Shown here in pieces: positions 10,556-25,500 of a stretch of 64,000 nt of DNA; within the stretch, counting starts at the first letter, position 1, and every line of letters starts with the position of its first letter. The notes under the pieces were generated by a model, which was not told the origin of the DNA, searched no databases, and worked only from the letters and a program-made list of their open reading frames with translations. Origin of the DNA: Stichopus chloronotus (lineage: Eukaryota > Echinodermata > Holothuroidea > Aspidochirotida > Stichopodidae); the NCBI GenBank assembly GCA_021234535.1, contig CM037832.1, positions 4,075,359-4,139,358 on the forward strand. The letters run 5' to 3'. Position numbers and translations under genes: made by a program.

Positions 10556-13500
10556 CTGCAAAGAGAAACAGAAAAACAATTATCATATTACACGTATACA
10601 AAATGTATAGGAACAAGATACAATGTACATCCACAGAGAGGTGCTCCATGTAATACAGAGCATAATAAAGACAATTTTTTTTTTAAATCTGACTCTCAAA
10701 TAAAATACATATGGGTCACAAATTGTTTCAGAGAGACAGCGTATCTCCCCTCTTCAGGTGGTCGAGTACGACTAAAATACGATATCTGAAAACAGTAGCA
10801 GGTGTTCTGTTCATGTGTTCATGTGATAATAGTGGCTTCAACTTTGGGCGAGTTTGTCTGGAATGTAGAAAAATTTATTTGAGTGTCTGCACTTCACCAC
10901 TTATTCTGCACGTTTATTGAGAGTAGATTCTGACAGTTTGTACATCAAGAAAAACTTTTTGCCAAGGCCAGGCATTTAAGTTGCCTCGTTAAAGACATGT
11001 TGCAGGGTGTGGCACATGTAATGCTATGGAACGGACAACGTTCGAGTATTTGACAGAAAATATGCCAATAATGAGCAAGATAAAGGGCGAAACACAGATA
11101 GCTCATTTCTTTCTCTATCAGGATATTACGAGCAAAGTAGCTTTAAAAGGAAACCTTTGGCTTCAAATACAGATGCCGATTGCCACGGATCAAAGAACTT
11201 CAAACTCTCGTAAATAAATCTGGGATCTTGTTCAACATATTAAGCTCAAAACTGTCAAACTTCTGCAGCTTTCAGTGAACACTACAAGCAGATGCTTAAA
11301 ATGTTGGAAATGATACAAAAAAACAGTCTCTGTAAAAGCCGATTAAACCAATATTTAACTTCTACAAGCTTAACATGGAAGCTTACAATCATTTACTTGA
11401 CAAAAATATAATTAAAAATTATATAAGAAAATTTTAAAAAATGAATAACAAAATAGAAGTTACTACAAAAGGACAGCAATGACAATACACAGTAGAACTT
11501 GAAAAGAAAAGTTCCCCATAATCTCACACAAAACAACCACAAAGAAACAAACACTCAGATCTGATCTCACAATGCCGACAAACACCAAAGAACATCCACA
11601 AACCACCGGACCACGAAAGAAGAACTTGAACATGAAAGATGAGCTTGATGACTGCTCCGTGTGATGTACAATCACTATGCCTGACGATCGCTAACCAAAC
11701 CATCAGGTAGCAACTGATTTCTAATGTGCAAAATACTTGCAAGTATACAGGCTCTGCAATTAGCATCAAGCACTCTGGCAGTACTTGGAGAGAAAATACA
11801 TACCTACGTTTTGGTTGAAAAGGAATCATTTCACGTGACTGTTTACAATGCTGCAATAAGGGCCACATTCAGTCCTCAACATTATTATGAAGAAACCATT
11901 TATGGGATACAGAGCTATTAAAGTTCAACTGAACTGATGGAAGGTAATGATTGACAGAATCCAATGAGCGACTACCAGCACCTTCTTGTTACGGCATACA
12001 AAATAATGACACAATATACAGTTTAACTTACATGTGTCCTGACGTATGAATCTTGACGTATTTTGTGTATTTTCTCCCCTATGGTTAGGTCCATCCATGT
12101 TTTAGTGCCATAGACCATATCCAGTGGTACAGTTGCATCTAGAAGGTGCACTCTATTCAGCATAGGTCGCTGGGCCCAGGCCCCGAAGGATGACATGGAC
12201 TTGAAAGCAGTTTCTCCACTATGTAAGGAAAAAAGCAAGATATTTACCAGGAAAAAAAAAACATGCAAAAAAATTGTTCCATGCTAAGTCAGTCATGACC
12301 TTTGAACTTTTACATTGGTGGCCCTTACAGTGTCTTACCCTGACCTTCTCTAGTTGACCAACCACAGATACAGTTCTTTCAATTACACACCCAACAAATC
12401 CTGGCTACAAATAATACCTGTATCAGATGTACATCTCGTTATTACAACAAGTAGATTTACGTGGTCTAGAGATGTTGAACATTTGGAGTGAGTCAAAAGT
12501 TTCGGCTTCAGGGGTAAATGATGGTTTTCAATAAGTTTCAGAGGTTAATCAATGAATTCAAACTTTTCATATTAGTATATTCCTGCTGGAAGCTAGGGTC
12601 TCAATGATGCTTTATGTGGCAGTCTAATGTTTTGTTGCAATCTAATGCCAAGTTTCCATCCCGACTTTGAGCATATTTACTTCTTTGGAGGAGATGCTTA
12701 CACAGTAGGTAGTTACTGTACTTTACTGCAGTTATCTTGACAGGATAGCTTAGTCTACTGACTTGTAAGTTTGGGTTAGTCTCCCTTTGCAGCATTTATT
12801 GTCTTATGTAAGAGTGCCTTGCTGGTCATAATCACAGGTTTACATGGCTATCAGTTCAAGGTTATCAGTTGCTTCTTGTTTTATTGCCAATGCATCACTT
12901 TTGTTATCAAATTCAAACAACAGACATTGTTTGTCATCGCAATGAAAAGTCAAAGTAGGTAAAGGCATCTTTTGTTCCTTGTTACAGTTTGCGAACTCCT
13001 CACAAGGCCAATAATTTAAATAACTTCATCCAGATTCAGTGCATGGGTTAAGGAACAACCTTTGCATATGGACAGACTGACAGATGGACAGACACACATA
13101 CAAACAGATGTTAAGAATTATGCTATAGATAGACTTGCCAAAAAGCTCACTGATAAATTCCAATGGTGCTGTGCATTACAATATTAATGTATTGATAATA
13201 AGTTTACCTTGCAGGGTGATGTTCATTACAATGATACTGTATTGATGATTTGTTTACCTTGCAGGGTGCTGTGCATTACAATGATACTGTATTGATTAGT
13301 TTACCTTGCAGAGTGCTGTGCATTACAATGATACTGTACTGATGATTAGTTTACCTTGCAGGGTGCTGGGCATTACAATGATACTGTATTGATGATTAGT
13401 TTACCTTGCAGGGTGCTGTGCATTACAATGATACTGTACTGATGATTAGTTTACCTTGCAGGGTGCTGGGCATTACAATGATACTGTATTGATGATTAGT

Positions 13501-16500
13501 TTACCTTGCAGGGTGCTGTGCATTACAATGATACTGTACTGATGATTAGTTTACCTTGCAGGGTGCTGGGCATTACAATGATACTGTATTGATGATTAGT
13601 TTACCTTGCAGGGTGCTGTGCATTACAATGATATATGTAATTCATGATTCTATCATCATCAAAGAGGTCCTTGAATTTGTACTGAATATCGCGTCGTATT
13701 CTTCTGACAGCAAATGGACCTGCAATGAGAAAACAGATGGTATCGTTACAAGTCTTGTTCACTTTACTGGTAAAACATAATTACAACATACCAGACCTAT
13801 GCACATCAAAACATTTTTATTTCAAATTGTTCCCACATACAAATGACTATAAAAGATTAAATGCTCATCTGGGTGGAGTCAATACTTCTGGAATATTTGC
13901 CTAGACACCAGCAGTGCTGCCTTGCTATCTCTCTCAACTTTGGGTAAATTGCAGGGAAAATGAAGGAACAATACAGTAAGGTACAATATTTTAATCTTGC
14001 ATTTAATTTCTGCAAACAAAGCAATTTCAAGAGCCTATCTGTCACTGACAGATACATGGTCTTTCCTCTCAGATACAAACCTTTTCAAAATCAATTTGAG
14101 AGCTAGAAAACCTAAAAGATATTATTCGCCATTAATCGTTATCAACTATTCATGTACAATCCCAATGTAAAGAAACAGGGTCAATATAGATGGCTGAGAT
14201 GAACATTATCAACATCACATTCACAATAATTAAAAGTCTTTTAAAAAGAAACCACAATACCTGATGAAGTTGGTTAATATATTCTCACAAATTTCAAGTA
14301 AGTTTCAAAGGAAGGGCAGATGAGCCCAAGGAGAATAAAAAACCGATGGTTTCAAGGATTACAATATGTTTCATCATACAGCTGATGGAGGCAAATTAAT
14401 CCTAAGGCTGCAGCTTCAATTGTTGGAATTACAGGGCTCATAATTTGCGTGCTATCACAATTTTCAGTTTTACTATGACTATACCGCAAACGGTAGTCTA
14501 CCTGATGGTACTGTAGCTCAAATTTGTCCAAATGTTTAACCTTCCAATGACAGACCTTCAAATAACACCCCTTCTGAAAACACCCCTCTACTTGTGTTTC
14601 TCGAACAGACCCGGGTCCATTTATTAGGTCTTAAGCATAACTTACCCTCGCATTAAGTTTGATAGCCAACCAGTGATTAAGTTTATCCTATATAGGCCTA
14701 GGCTAGCTGATATCGCAAAATGAGCTAATGGCAATGTCGTGAACAGCATGAGGGCCAATGAAAATAATTACCGTCCTTTGCCTGGGTCTGTAGTAACTTT
14801 TTACCTAAATTTTCTTTTTCTGAACCCACATTTTGGAATAACGTAATCCTGCAAGAGTACTGCTCAAGATATAATCAAATTACTGAAGACCTTATGCAAC
14901 GAGGTAATTTATAGGATTACTACCCGTGTGTAGCCTACGTAAAAGTTAGGAGTATCTTACTCGATGCACAGTCTGTGCATGTTACATATGCGTGCTCTGC
15001 TACATGTACTTAGTATGATAGACAAGGCGATAATGTTGTCGATTGTATTTCAGACTTTTACTGATCACGTCACACAATTGCTGTATCCATCCTCCGCACT
15101 CATACCAAAAGTTCAAAATCAAATGCCAGTATTAACTGATTTGTCAATATTTGTAATCGCTATATTAAACTAAATTTGCAAAACAAATTTCACGAGTTCA
15201 TCAGAAATAATTAGTGATATCGGTTGAGAAATATGTGGTCTTTGTTTTCACGGCGTACCAGGCAAGGGAGTGCTTAAGACTTAGCGCACTCAAAACAAAG
15301 GCTTAACATAAGAAATTCGCAAAAGGAGAGTATGGCTGCATTAGATTACGATATGCTATCGTAATCCAAAAAAGGAAAACATCCTTTTGTAATTCACAAG
15401 AGATTGATAATTGCCACAAGGATAGCATCAATTGCTACATCTAATGCCTCTTGATTTTATCAAATGAGTACACCTGATTAAGTTGACCAAGTATCATATG
15501 CATCCCTGTTGGGCAATTAAGCTTATCATGCTGTACAACAAAGATACTTTTGGCAGTCACTTGTGAACAAATTTGTGAACTGGACAATGTTGTAAGGATA
15601 GCGCATAACAAACTCAGGTGGATATTTAATACCCCCATTTTTGGCTAAAAAGAGAGTTATTGGGTAATTTTTTTCAAAGTAGAAAGAAGTTAGTAATGAC
15701 TACTTACCAAATGGACCTAATGCACGAATGCCTGAAAGTGGATTGAATGCTACTGCCACCATGGCAACACCTCTTACCCAGAAGGGTAGCTGTCTTTGAA
15801 GCTTTTCTCTTTCTTCTGGTTCATTTGGGAACCCCCAAGGATCAGCGAGTATTAAGTGTTTTACTCTTTCAGGATGTCTCAAGCCGTAAGCATAAGCCAA
15901 GTATCCTCCAAAGCTATGACCAAGAAGAATCATTTTATTTATCTTCATTGATTTCCTCCATCCTTCGATGGAAGCAACAAAAGCATCTTCTGCCTCCTCG
16001 GCATCAAATGGAAGCGTCCGGCGAGAGCTCCTCCCGAAGCCGAGAGTGTCTAGCGCGTAAACAGGCCTGTTACAGGATAAAGCCTTAAAGTTTAAAACCC
16101 AGAATGCCAAGCCAGCACCAAACCCATGAAGCAGCACTAGTGGAGTCTTATTAGAGTTGCTGGGATTCATCTCTATCGTCCATATTTCATCTTCGTCATT
16201 ACTCCTCACATACTGTCCAGTGTATGTTATGTCAAGTGCTAGAAAATCAACAACAGCAATAAATAAATGAGATGAACTTCAAGAAAGTATATTAATTTGT
16301 GTTTTTAACTGCTTGATTTGTCCCTCATGCTCCAACACTGTACATTAACATCAGCATATTAATGCTGGTGGAAAACATTACCATCATCAAGTTGCATAAT
16401 ACTGTCATGCTGTTATTACTTCAATCAGTACAGATACTGTACTTTCAACCACTGAAACAAACCTTATATTAACCATACTTTACCTCAAAATGTTCAAGGA

Positions 16501-19500
16501 ATGTGTTGGTAAACCCTCTTCACGATTGCACGCAGTTTCGATTCCCCGATATACAGTACATGTACTGTGCACCTTAAATAATATGGTGTTTAACATACAT
16601 TGCTAGCTGTGGTTGTCATAGAAACACAAATGATTAGGATGATGGTTAGAATTTAAGCACTCCTTAGTCCTTACAAATATTAGGACAGATAATTCATAAT
16701 TCTTTTCTTCTACGAAAAAGGAATGAATAGCAGAATATGCTTATTTCATCATCACTAAACGTCACTGAGTTGTGGAAACAAATGTAGTTTGGGTGATAAA
16801 ACACACATTAACCCAATCTGATTGCTGAGGCAATAATTGGTGATTAAAACTATTTAGTACTGTAGGTCACCATATTGTGCCAAATGTTGTAATAATTCCT
16901 TGCAATTATTGTTTACATAATTAATGCTTGTAATCACTGCTTACATGAATATTGTTGGTAATAATTCCTTGTTCTTGTTCACAGAGCATAATTATTGCCT
17001 GTGATACAATAGTTCCTTGCAATCATAGCTTTCATTACTACAACTGGTGTCAATTTCTTGTTATTGTTGCTTGTAATCACTGCTTACTTAATTCATTGCT
17101 ACTGGTAATAATTCCTTGCAATCATTAATTACTTTAACACTACCTGTACAAATCTGTTGTAATCATTGCATGCATGGGTGCTATTACAAGTTAAACCTTC
17201 TAGATTTAATTGTGGTTTTAATGGCAGTAAATAAAAAATCAACATGGCTATGTGTCTCCTTTCAGTTGAAGAATTTGTTAAATGTTACATGGATGCCTTC
17301 AAGCTGAGAGCACTCTTTATGTGGTTACAGAGAGTGGAAGAGGTGGGGAAGAGCTACACAGCTTTCTACTGAAATTTGAATATTGCATGTACTAATATGG
17401 TTAAGTGCTTTTCACTGTTACACTAATTATATTTTGAAGATATGAATCATGCAGATTACATTACTCAGAATAGTTCCATGGCTGTCAAGTTGGAAACAGG
17501 TCTCCGTACTGACAAAACCTGACCAAAGGCACTGAGCAAATAATGCAGTGATCCCCCACAACTCGCTGGTGTGCGTATTCACGAGGGACAATACTTACTC
17601 CTTGTATCATCAGTGAAGCAAGGGGTAAGTATATGTCTATGATGTGAATTGTTTGATAAACAACATCCATAACCTTCATGTACACCTGTACGTCTTACGG
17701 TACTTCTGGGGTGCTTTTCTTACCGCTCAAAATTTTCTTCTCAGCTTTCGCTAGTAGACGTTTGGAAGTAGGCCTCCACATGGAACCCCATCCCCTCTCA
17801 GATTCTTCTAAGACCCTGCATCAGGAAATAATAGCACAAGTTAAATGATAAGTATAATCAGATACACTGCAATGACAGAAACTTTATACCTACATTGGAC
17901 AAACCTTTTTTTTTATTTAATATAACTACTAAGTCCACAATACTCACTTCTACACATCTTCAAATGATGAGCAACAAGAGACGGTATATTCAAGAAATTT
18001 TCGAGCATGTAAATGACATGACCCTACATAGTGCCTCAATACATATTGTACAGTGAATACTACAGATTCAGAAACAATATGGTCCTTTGCGCACTGAAGA
18101 CTAATTATCTGAAGACTATCTGAAGACTAATTATCAAATCTCAAACTCTGACTAGTGCTTCTGACTCTGTACTTACTGTACCTGTAAAATACTAGCCTAA
18201 TCTCTGGTAGTGAAAATTACATGGATTACAAATAATGATCACCAATTATCGCTAATTACTGTTAATTACCTATATTAATATGATAATACCTAAAATCACC
18301 CTTAAAAAGTTACACACAAACTTTGGTAAGACGATCATGACACCTTAGTGTGCTGACTTCAAGTAAAAAGAAAAGATGAACCAGTCAACCGGTTCAATAC
18401 TAGTCAATTTCCAAATGCCTAAATGTACCAGCATTGAATAAACCAGTACAAAAATCTGGTATATAATGCAGAATTTTTCTCTCAGCTACATGCAGTTTAC
18501 TTTCCTACATAACAGAGTAAAATTCACCTTTAAATTTCCATGATTGTGAAGCTGCAAAATTGAAACAGAATGTCAAATGACTTGGTGATTCCGTGCCAAT
18601 GTGCATGAACGTAATCACTACACACCAATTTTGAAGTTTGAAACATGAAAACACTTCATGAGATACAGTTTCTGAAAGGTTTCAAACTATGACCTCTGGT
18701 GACTTCACATGAAGACTGACCTCCATCAAAAAAATGGCAGGGATCATTTGCTCATCAAGAGCTACTAATGTAAACTAAAGTTCCAAAAACATTCAGTTGC
18801 TGAGATACGTTTCTTGATAGGTTTTCGGACTGTAGACTCTGGTGACCAAAAATGACTTTTAACCTCTATGAAAAACAGCAGGGGTGATCTACTCATAATG
18901 GAATTTATAAAGGTTTCATACCAGTAGCTGGTTACCCATCTGTTTATTTGATAAGTAGGATGGTGCATAAGCTGTACTGTAAGTTCTGCCTGTTGGTATA
19001 TACCGCCTTAGACTGACCAATAAGACCAGAGAGCCTCAAGAATGTTTACAAACCTGTTTTCACTGATAAGAGCCTCAGACATCTTTATCCAAATCTATCT
19101 CTACAGTGGCATGTACCGTAATATTCAACTAGCAATGGACGATGACAATCATGGACTGCTTTGAACCCTGGGGAAAGATCAGACAAAGCTTTTCTTTGGA
19201 TGGTGTTAACTCAACAAGACATGATAAAGTATGAAGATAGCAGACAGAGAAGTAAACTGATGAATACAGTAGAGTCGGCATTGACTATTAGCAGTACATG
19301 TGCAACAGATAGTAGAGTTCCTCCTGTCAAAGGTAGTGCAGTCATAGTAGTCTCGCTAAGACAAAAGAATTGTAAGTATCACTCGCACCAGGCTTCTTTT
19401 CTACAGAGCTGACAGCATCCCCTGCTGTTCCTTCCTGATTTCTACTTCACACTAGGGTCTTGTACATATGTTCCTGACTATCTTAACTTTTTCCTTATTT

Positions 19501-22500
19501 TATGGCCAATTTGCTTCAAAAATGTAAAAAAAACAATCAGATTTATTCATTTGGTTCACATCCTTGAATTTCATGTTCCTCCATCATTTATCCGGGGGGA
19601 ACAATCAATCCAGGTGAACATTGAACAAGAACTTCGCCGTGACTGTGTGAGCATTCCGTTTATAAGAGACTGAGTTACATGAATTAAGACTGAGTGTTTT
19701 GCATGTGATTACGCCCCATTTTTGACAAATATCCAACATGTTTGTAGTTAGCAGATCCTCGGATATGAATAACTCGGTTGGGCACAGAGCACACATGTAA
19801 ACAGGCGACGGACAAGGTGCTGTCAGAGTAGCAGCACGATGGGTAGGTTTAAAGCATTGTGTATGGAAATAAAAAAAGAGACCGAAAATTACAGAAGTTT
19901 CTGGACCAAGACCACGCTCAGCGTAGCAGTTAATACTCACTTGCTAGGAGGGATCACTGAAAATACACACAAAAATACACACAACTAACATGCACTTTCT
20001 AATAAACTGTACACTAAGTTACACTAAATTACTATCAGGTGTTGTAACAGAAGTATCATTTCATACCAAACATGACGATGTAATGTAAATTGGTCACAAC
20101 ATTTTATTTTTTTACATTTGTCTGTTTGTGGAACATTATATTTAACCATACCAAAGCAATTTTGCTTAACATTTCAACATTAATAGAGCTAATGTGGACA
20201 TACAGATATACTGTATATAGAAAGGCCAATGCATAGAAAAAGTATAGATCTTGATATACAAATTAGTCAAGACTTAGAGAAATGTCCAAGCAAAATGAGT
20301 AAACTAGGAGACCAAGAGAATGTTACGTACTGTACATGGTTTAAAAGGGGTATCCAAAGAAGCCCCTATCAAACATTACAAATACTGTACTGTAGAAGAG
20401 AGGAATACAAAGGACGTAAAACAATTACAATAAAAAAGGCACAGAAATTACGGAAACCTAACATACTGTACCTGTAGACCTGCTGTATGATTAGTTACAC
20501 TTTGATAGCAAAAGAAGTTTTTATTTACTCTAAAATGAGTCAATTGTTTTGATGTTTCTTTTCTCAACTGGGAGGGAATACAGAGTTTAGGGCAAAGGTA
20601 TTTAACAAAACGCTGGCTACTTTGCAAGTTACGATAAACGTCAGGCACCAAATCAGTTTTATGCTTTGTATAGGATACAAGTTTTGGAAAGTATTTGAAA
20701 AGTTAGAATTATGGTACTGAAACATAAATTTTGCTGCCAGGTTAAAGCTGCAATATCAAAGATGATTAAATTTCTAGAACAATGAAATAACGGCATAGAA
20801 GGGGCAAACCTGGGTGTACAAAAAATAAGTCTTAAGGCAAGTTTTTGAAGAATATGTACACAAGTAATGTGTGAAGAGATCAGAAGGCAAATCCAAAGCA
20901 CACCATAATAACAGTAAGGGAGAATGGAGATTTAGGACTTTCCTGGTTATGTAATCTTTGATCCTTAATATTAGACAGGTCTACACTATGGCCTTTGTTA
21001 GTTTTGAGGCAATATTATCAACGTGAGAAACCCAGGACATATTTTTATCCAGGGCTAATCCTAAAAAAAATATTGTGGTAGGAGAAAGGTATATTAGGCA
21101 ATTATGATGTCAATTCCAACATTTTTTACATTAACTTTTGATCGTGGTGAAAAAGAATTAGTTTTCTTAAGATTTAAATGAAGCTTGCTATGATGAACCA
21201 CTTTAGTACTTGAGGAATTTTGTTATTAACACTTTGATGAGAATATTCAGTTCATTTCCAGTGAAAAGCAGACTCATGCATGTCATAAGCATGTAAGCTG
21301 AACAAAACATTGGATAAATGAGTGGGTAAAGCATTAATGTAAATTATGAATGTACACCAAATGTAAGTGTTTAATGAGTGGCTTATGGTAAGAGACTTAG
21401 TTCATGCTGAACTCACTGCTCATATTGGGGTTAATCAATGCATAAGTCACGTTAAATTTTTACCAAGTACAAAATTTTGCTAATTTGTGTTTGAAGTAGG
21501 CTCTGCTGTGGTTGAAAGTTTGTGTACCAAGCTCAATTTTGCAAGTCTCAAATCATTGAGCTGCCAGACTGGCAGTTCCCTGCTCAAATTAAGCAGTTAG
21601 TCTTGAAATATTCTGCAGCAGGTACTTAAAGTACCTTTCAGTCTGGAAATCATTTTGATTTGTAAAAACCCATTTAATTACTCAAATAATGAAATTTCTT
21701 TTCTGCTATGCAAAAAGGGTTTCTAAACAGTCCTCTCTGCTTTATTTTGAAAAGTCATCAAATTCTTGCAATTCCATTTTTCACTTCTCTGCAAGTATTT
21801 TGCATAATGTTGCTGAATACCAGAACTACATAAGCAAGGTGTTGTGCAGCAAAATTAAGCAATGTAACAACAAAAATGTTACATATAGTGAAAAAGAGCT
21901 ACTCATCATGTGAATAAGCATAAGGGGTGTACACTAATTCAGTTTGGGATGACTGCATTTTCCCTTTAAGTTGGAATCCTTGCTTTCCCTCTAATACTGT
22001 AGAATACTACTGGATTGAATCAATGAGTGAAGTAAAACTAATTTTGTAAATGAGCTGTACAGTGTAGTATATTTACAACAACCTACACAGTAATCTAACT
22101 TATGTGACAGGTTTAATCCATTGATAGTTTACTGTTGTAAGTAAGAACCAATCAGTCACTACTTGGTAATAACATTGCACAGTGTACTGTACCTGCAACA
22201 TCTGAACATATTCTTACAGTAATCAATAAAGTGTGCCAACCTACTAGCTACAGTACCACTGCATTGCATTGTGCATGCTATTCAATCTACTGATTAGTTC
22301 CAGAGAACAAAAAAATGTTTAACAAAATGCTTATCCACCCAAAAAGTATATCCTGCTAAGATCAAAACGTAAGCTCTACATACCGTACTACTGTTAGACA
22401 TACAGACAGGGTACTGTATTGATTATCTTTGACAAATCCACCAATTACAGTAGTTGGTGTTTGTGGTACTCCAGAATTCCAATACAGCTATACTGTGGCA

Positions 22501-25500
22501 TACTATAATGGCTGTTTCATAATCTATAATGACCTACTAGAGCACCTAACTCAAGAAGTCAAACTCATCAATTGAAGCTGATGACTGCTTGTGACCATTT
22601 CAATTGGTATACTGCAAATTTACACAGTGAAAAATACATTAAAATGCTATTACAACATCAAGTTACTCTACATCTACAGTATAGAATGATTTGGCAAAAT
22701 TCTCATCTGCTGTCATACAGGAGGTGAAAGATAATTCATGTAGGCAAAGAGCAGCATGTTTGTTTACAAAATGCCATGTAATGGTGACAAATTCTTTATT
22801 GATGTTTGAAATTGAAGTGAAATGCAACCTTGACACCCAGTGAAAAGCTGAGGGTCGACTTTAAAGTGATTGCATGTGTACTGAAAAACGAGAAATATAA
22901 GATTATGTTTGATCTTCACTTTTTCTTTCTAAATGTTTTTAAATGCAAGATTGTACATGGATGGACTACCTCTTTCAATAAAGAAAAATGACAGTAACTA
23001 CTTTACAAAGCAACAGAATTGGCATAAAACAGTAAAAAGCAGAAATCATATTTGAAAATTAACAGTTCTTACTCTAAGTGCCTACACAATATGCAACAGT
23101 ACAGGCTCACTGGAGTTTTAAAAACATACTACTCAAGTCATTGGTCCTCTGACGGTATCAGGAATTGTAGTATTTGGTGAAAGGAGCACTGTATTTACAA
23201 TAAACCTACCAACTGAACACAATGTTGTGGCGTCAGTGATCCTGAGTTGTTTTGTCTAACTGAATATTCAATACTAGTATACTTCCCATTGGCTTGTTCA
23301 AAGAAGCACACTGGTTGATTTGAATGAAAACTGTCAACCACTACATTATCAAATTCTACCCTTTTTGTTGTTACATTAGAAAAATTTGGAATCATATGGC
23401 AGAATTAACCAACTGAAACCTATTGTATTTTCCCAGATTGTCTGATTGTTGCAATGAAAAGCCTTTCCAAACTTTTGGCGATGAAATTTCAATGTTTTTT
23501 ACTTTTTACCTAAGCACACAATCACTTTAACTGTAGACTGACCTGTAAAAGTTTAAATGCTGTGGGAATTGAGGTCACATAAATTTCTTTAACTATATCA
23601 TTTTAAAAGAGGCAAGACTAGAGAGAAATACAAAGGGTGTTGAGGTGAAAACTTTGCCAATAAGAAAATTTCAGTCTTCAATGGTAAATTCTTTTAAGCA
23701 GCACTGTACAAGTCTACACAGTGTTTAGTGTCCACAACTACTGTAACATTGAAAAAAGCATTGGTTGTTCTTGCTGTGGATTTAGCATGCACCAAATTAA
23801 TTCCTCAGTGTTTACCATATTTTCTAAAAGGGAACATAATTTGGTATCAGCATGTTTTTTCAGTCATTTTAGTCAACATTCCTCAAACAAGGTCCAACAC
23901 CACAACTGACCAAAATACCCACCAGCAGACAGATTTTCAGGTGCCGTCTGCCTTGATTTTATCAACTTGATATGTGTATGCCAGAGCTAGCTCTTTCTTT
24001 TTTTATTGAGAATGAAAACCTAGGGCAAACTCAAAGGTGTGTGATGGAACAAAAAAGGTATCACAGTCAAAAGCATCATTATAGTTACATAACAACATGC
24101 ATGTTTACAATATGTAGGACACAATGTAAATTGAAATCCTCCATAACAAATGCTGGAATTCATGGGGTAGGGCACCATTAGACTTAGTTGGGCTGTTTTT
24201 CTGCAAATTCCCATGCTACAGCAGTACCCTTCAATTAGACTTGATTGGTGAGAAAATTAATAAAGTGTTACATGGGTATCCATAGCGGTTAGAAAAATTT
24301 GAGAGGGGTGGAATTTCTTCTGTTTTTGGTAAAGTGAACAATAACTGCGACCCCTGAAGATGTTCTGACTATAATCCCACATGTGGGGTTAGTTGGAACA
24401 AAGTACACAGTAAGTGGTTAGGTGAAACATGGTCAAAACACTTCAGTACGTGCAGCTGTGTGATGTCGTGTGTCGGCTTTAATAATACATATGGAAACAT
24501 ACAGGTTATGCAACAACTGTATTAATTTGTGATTTGATGGATCGGTTTACAGAGCATCACCAGGTGAGGGGAATATATCAGTTTTTTCATTTAATTTTTG
24601 CAGGCTTATAGGTTCATAGCATCTAAAAAGAAATAATTTTGTAGGCTACATTAATGGACAAAACCACTTTTGAATGGAGAGGTGAACTTTCGTTCGAAGG
24701 AATTTCGTTTCATCATATCACCACAAGTGCCAATAGAAAAGGATAGTTGTACAGACCCATGTACAGTGCATATTTAGGAAAAATGGCGGCGGTGGCCCAA
24801 CATGCGTCAGTGATTGTGGACTTACAGATCCCAGTTTACAAAATGCTTGCTGTCCTATCTTGAACGGCCTCAGACTGTGCTGTGCAGTGAGCACAGTCAT
24901 AACATATCCAGGCTTTTCTTTTATTGGTGCCAACTAGCCAAGCTGTTGAAATAACTGGGTCTAAATGTTCTTGACATAAGTAACACTGATCACAGATAGA
25001 CACTCAGCAAAGCAGGTTTAGCAGTCTTCCTTGCATCTACCAAGTGTTTTGCTGTTCAAGTATTTGGGTAGGCTGCAACTTAAGTAGTTATCTTGACATT
25101 CAGTAAATGTTGTACCTATAATAGGCCTACCTGTATGTAATATTGGAACTTACGGAATAAACTGGGTTTTTTTTATTTCATTCCCCAAATATCAAATTGT
25201 AGTTTAATATTTACCAACATCTTCACATGATCCTAAAGTTCAATGAGGGTACTGTAAACGAAACTTGTGATACCCTCTTGCAAACCACTGTTCATAGGCC
25301 TTGCTGTAGCCAATGTGCTTCTGTTTTTTTTTCTGACAAAGTTGAAACACAGTCTCAGTTACAGAATAATCAGCAAAATAGGAGAGGGGGTTTGTGGCTA
25401 TGCATTGTGGACAATATGCACAACTTCAAAATGTTTTCCATTTATGTGAAAAATGCGAATGGAGGACTAACCTTACCGTCAGTCTTACAGTATCTTACCT

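Noticed and set aside
13161..13610. Regular direct repeats resembling a CRISPR array
   Set aside because: The units are contiguous tandem copies with no unique spacers, in a eukaryotic intron, and they derive from the neighbouring exon.
16530..16570. TTTCGATTCC word resembling a tRNA T-loop
   Set aside because: No acceptor stem, D-arm or anticodon arm could be paired around it. I found no convincing tRNA or rRNA in the window.
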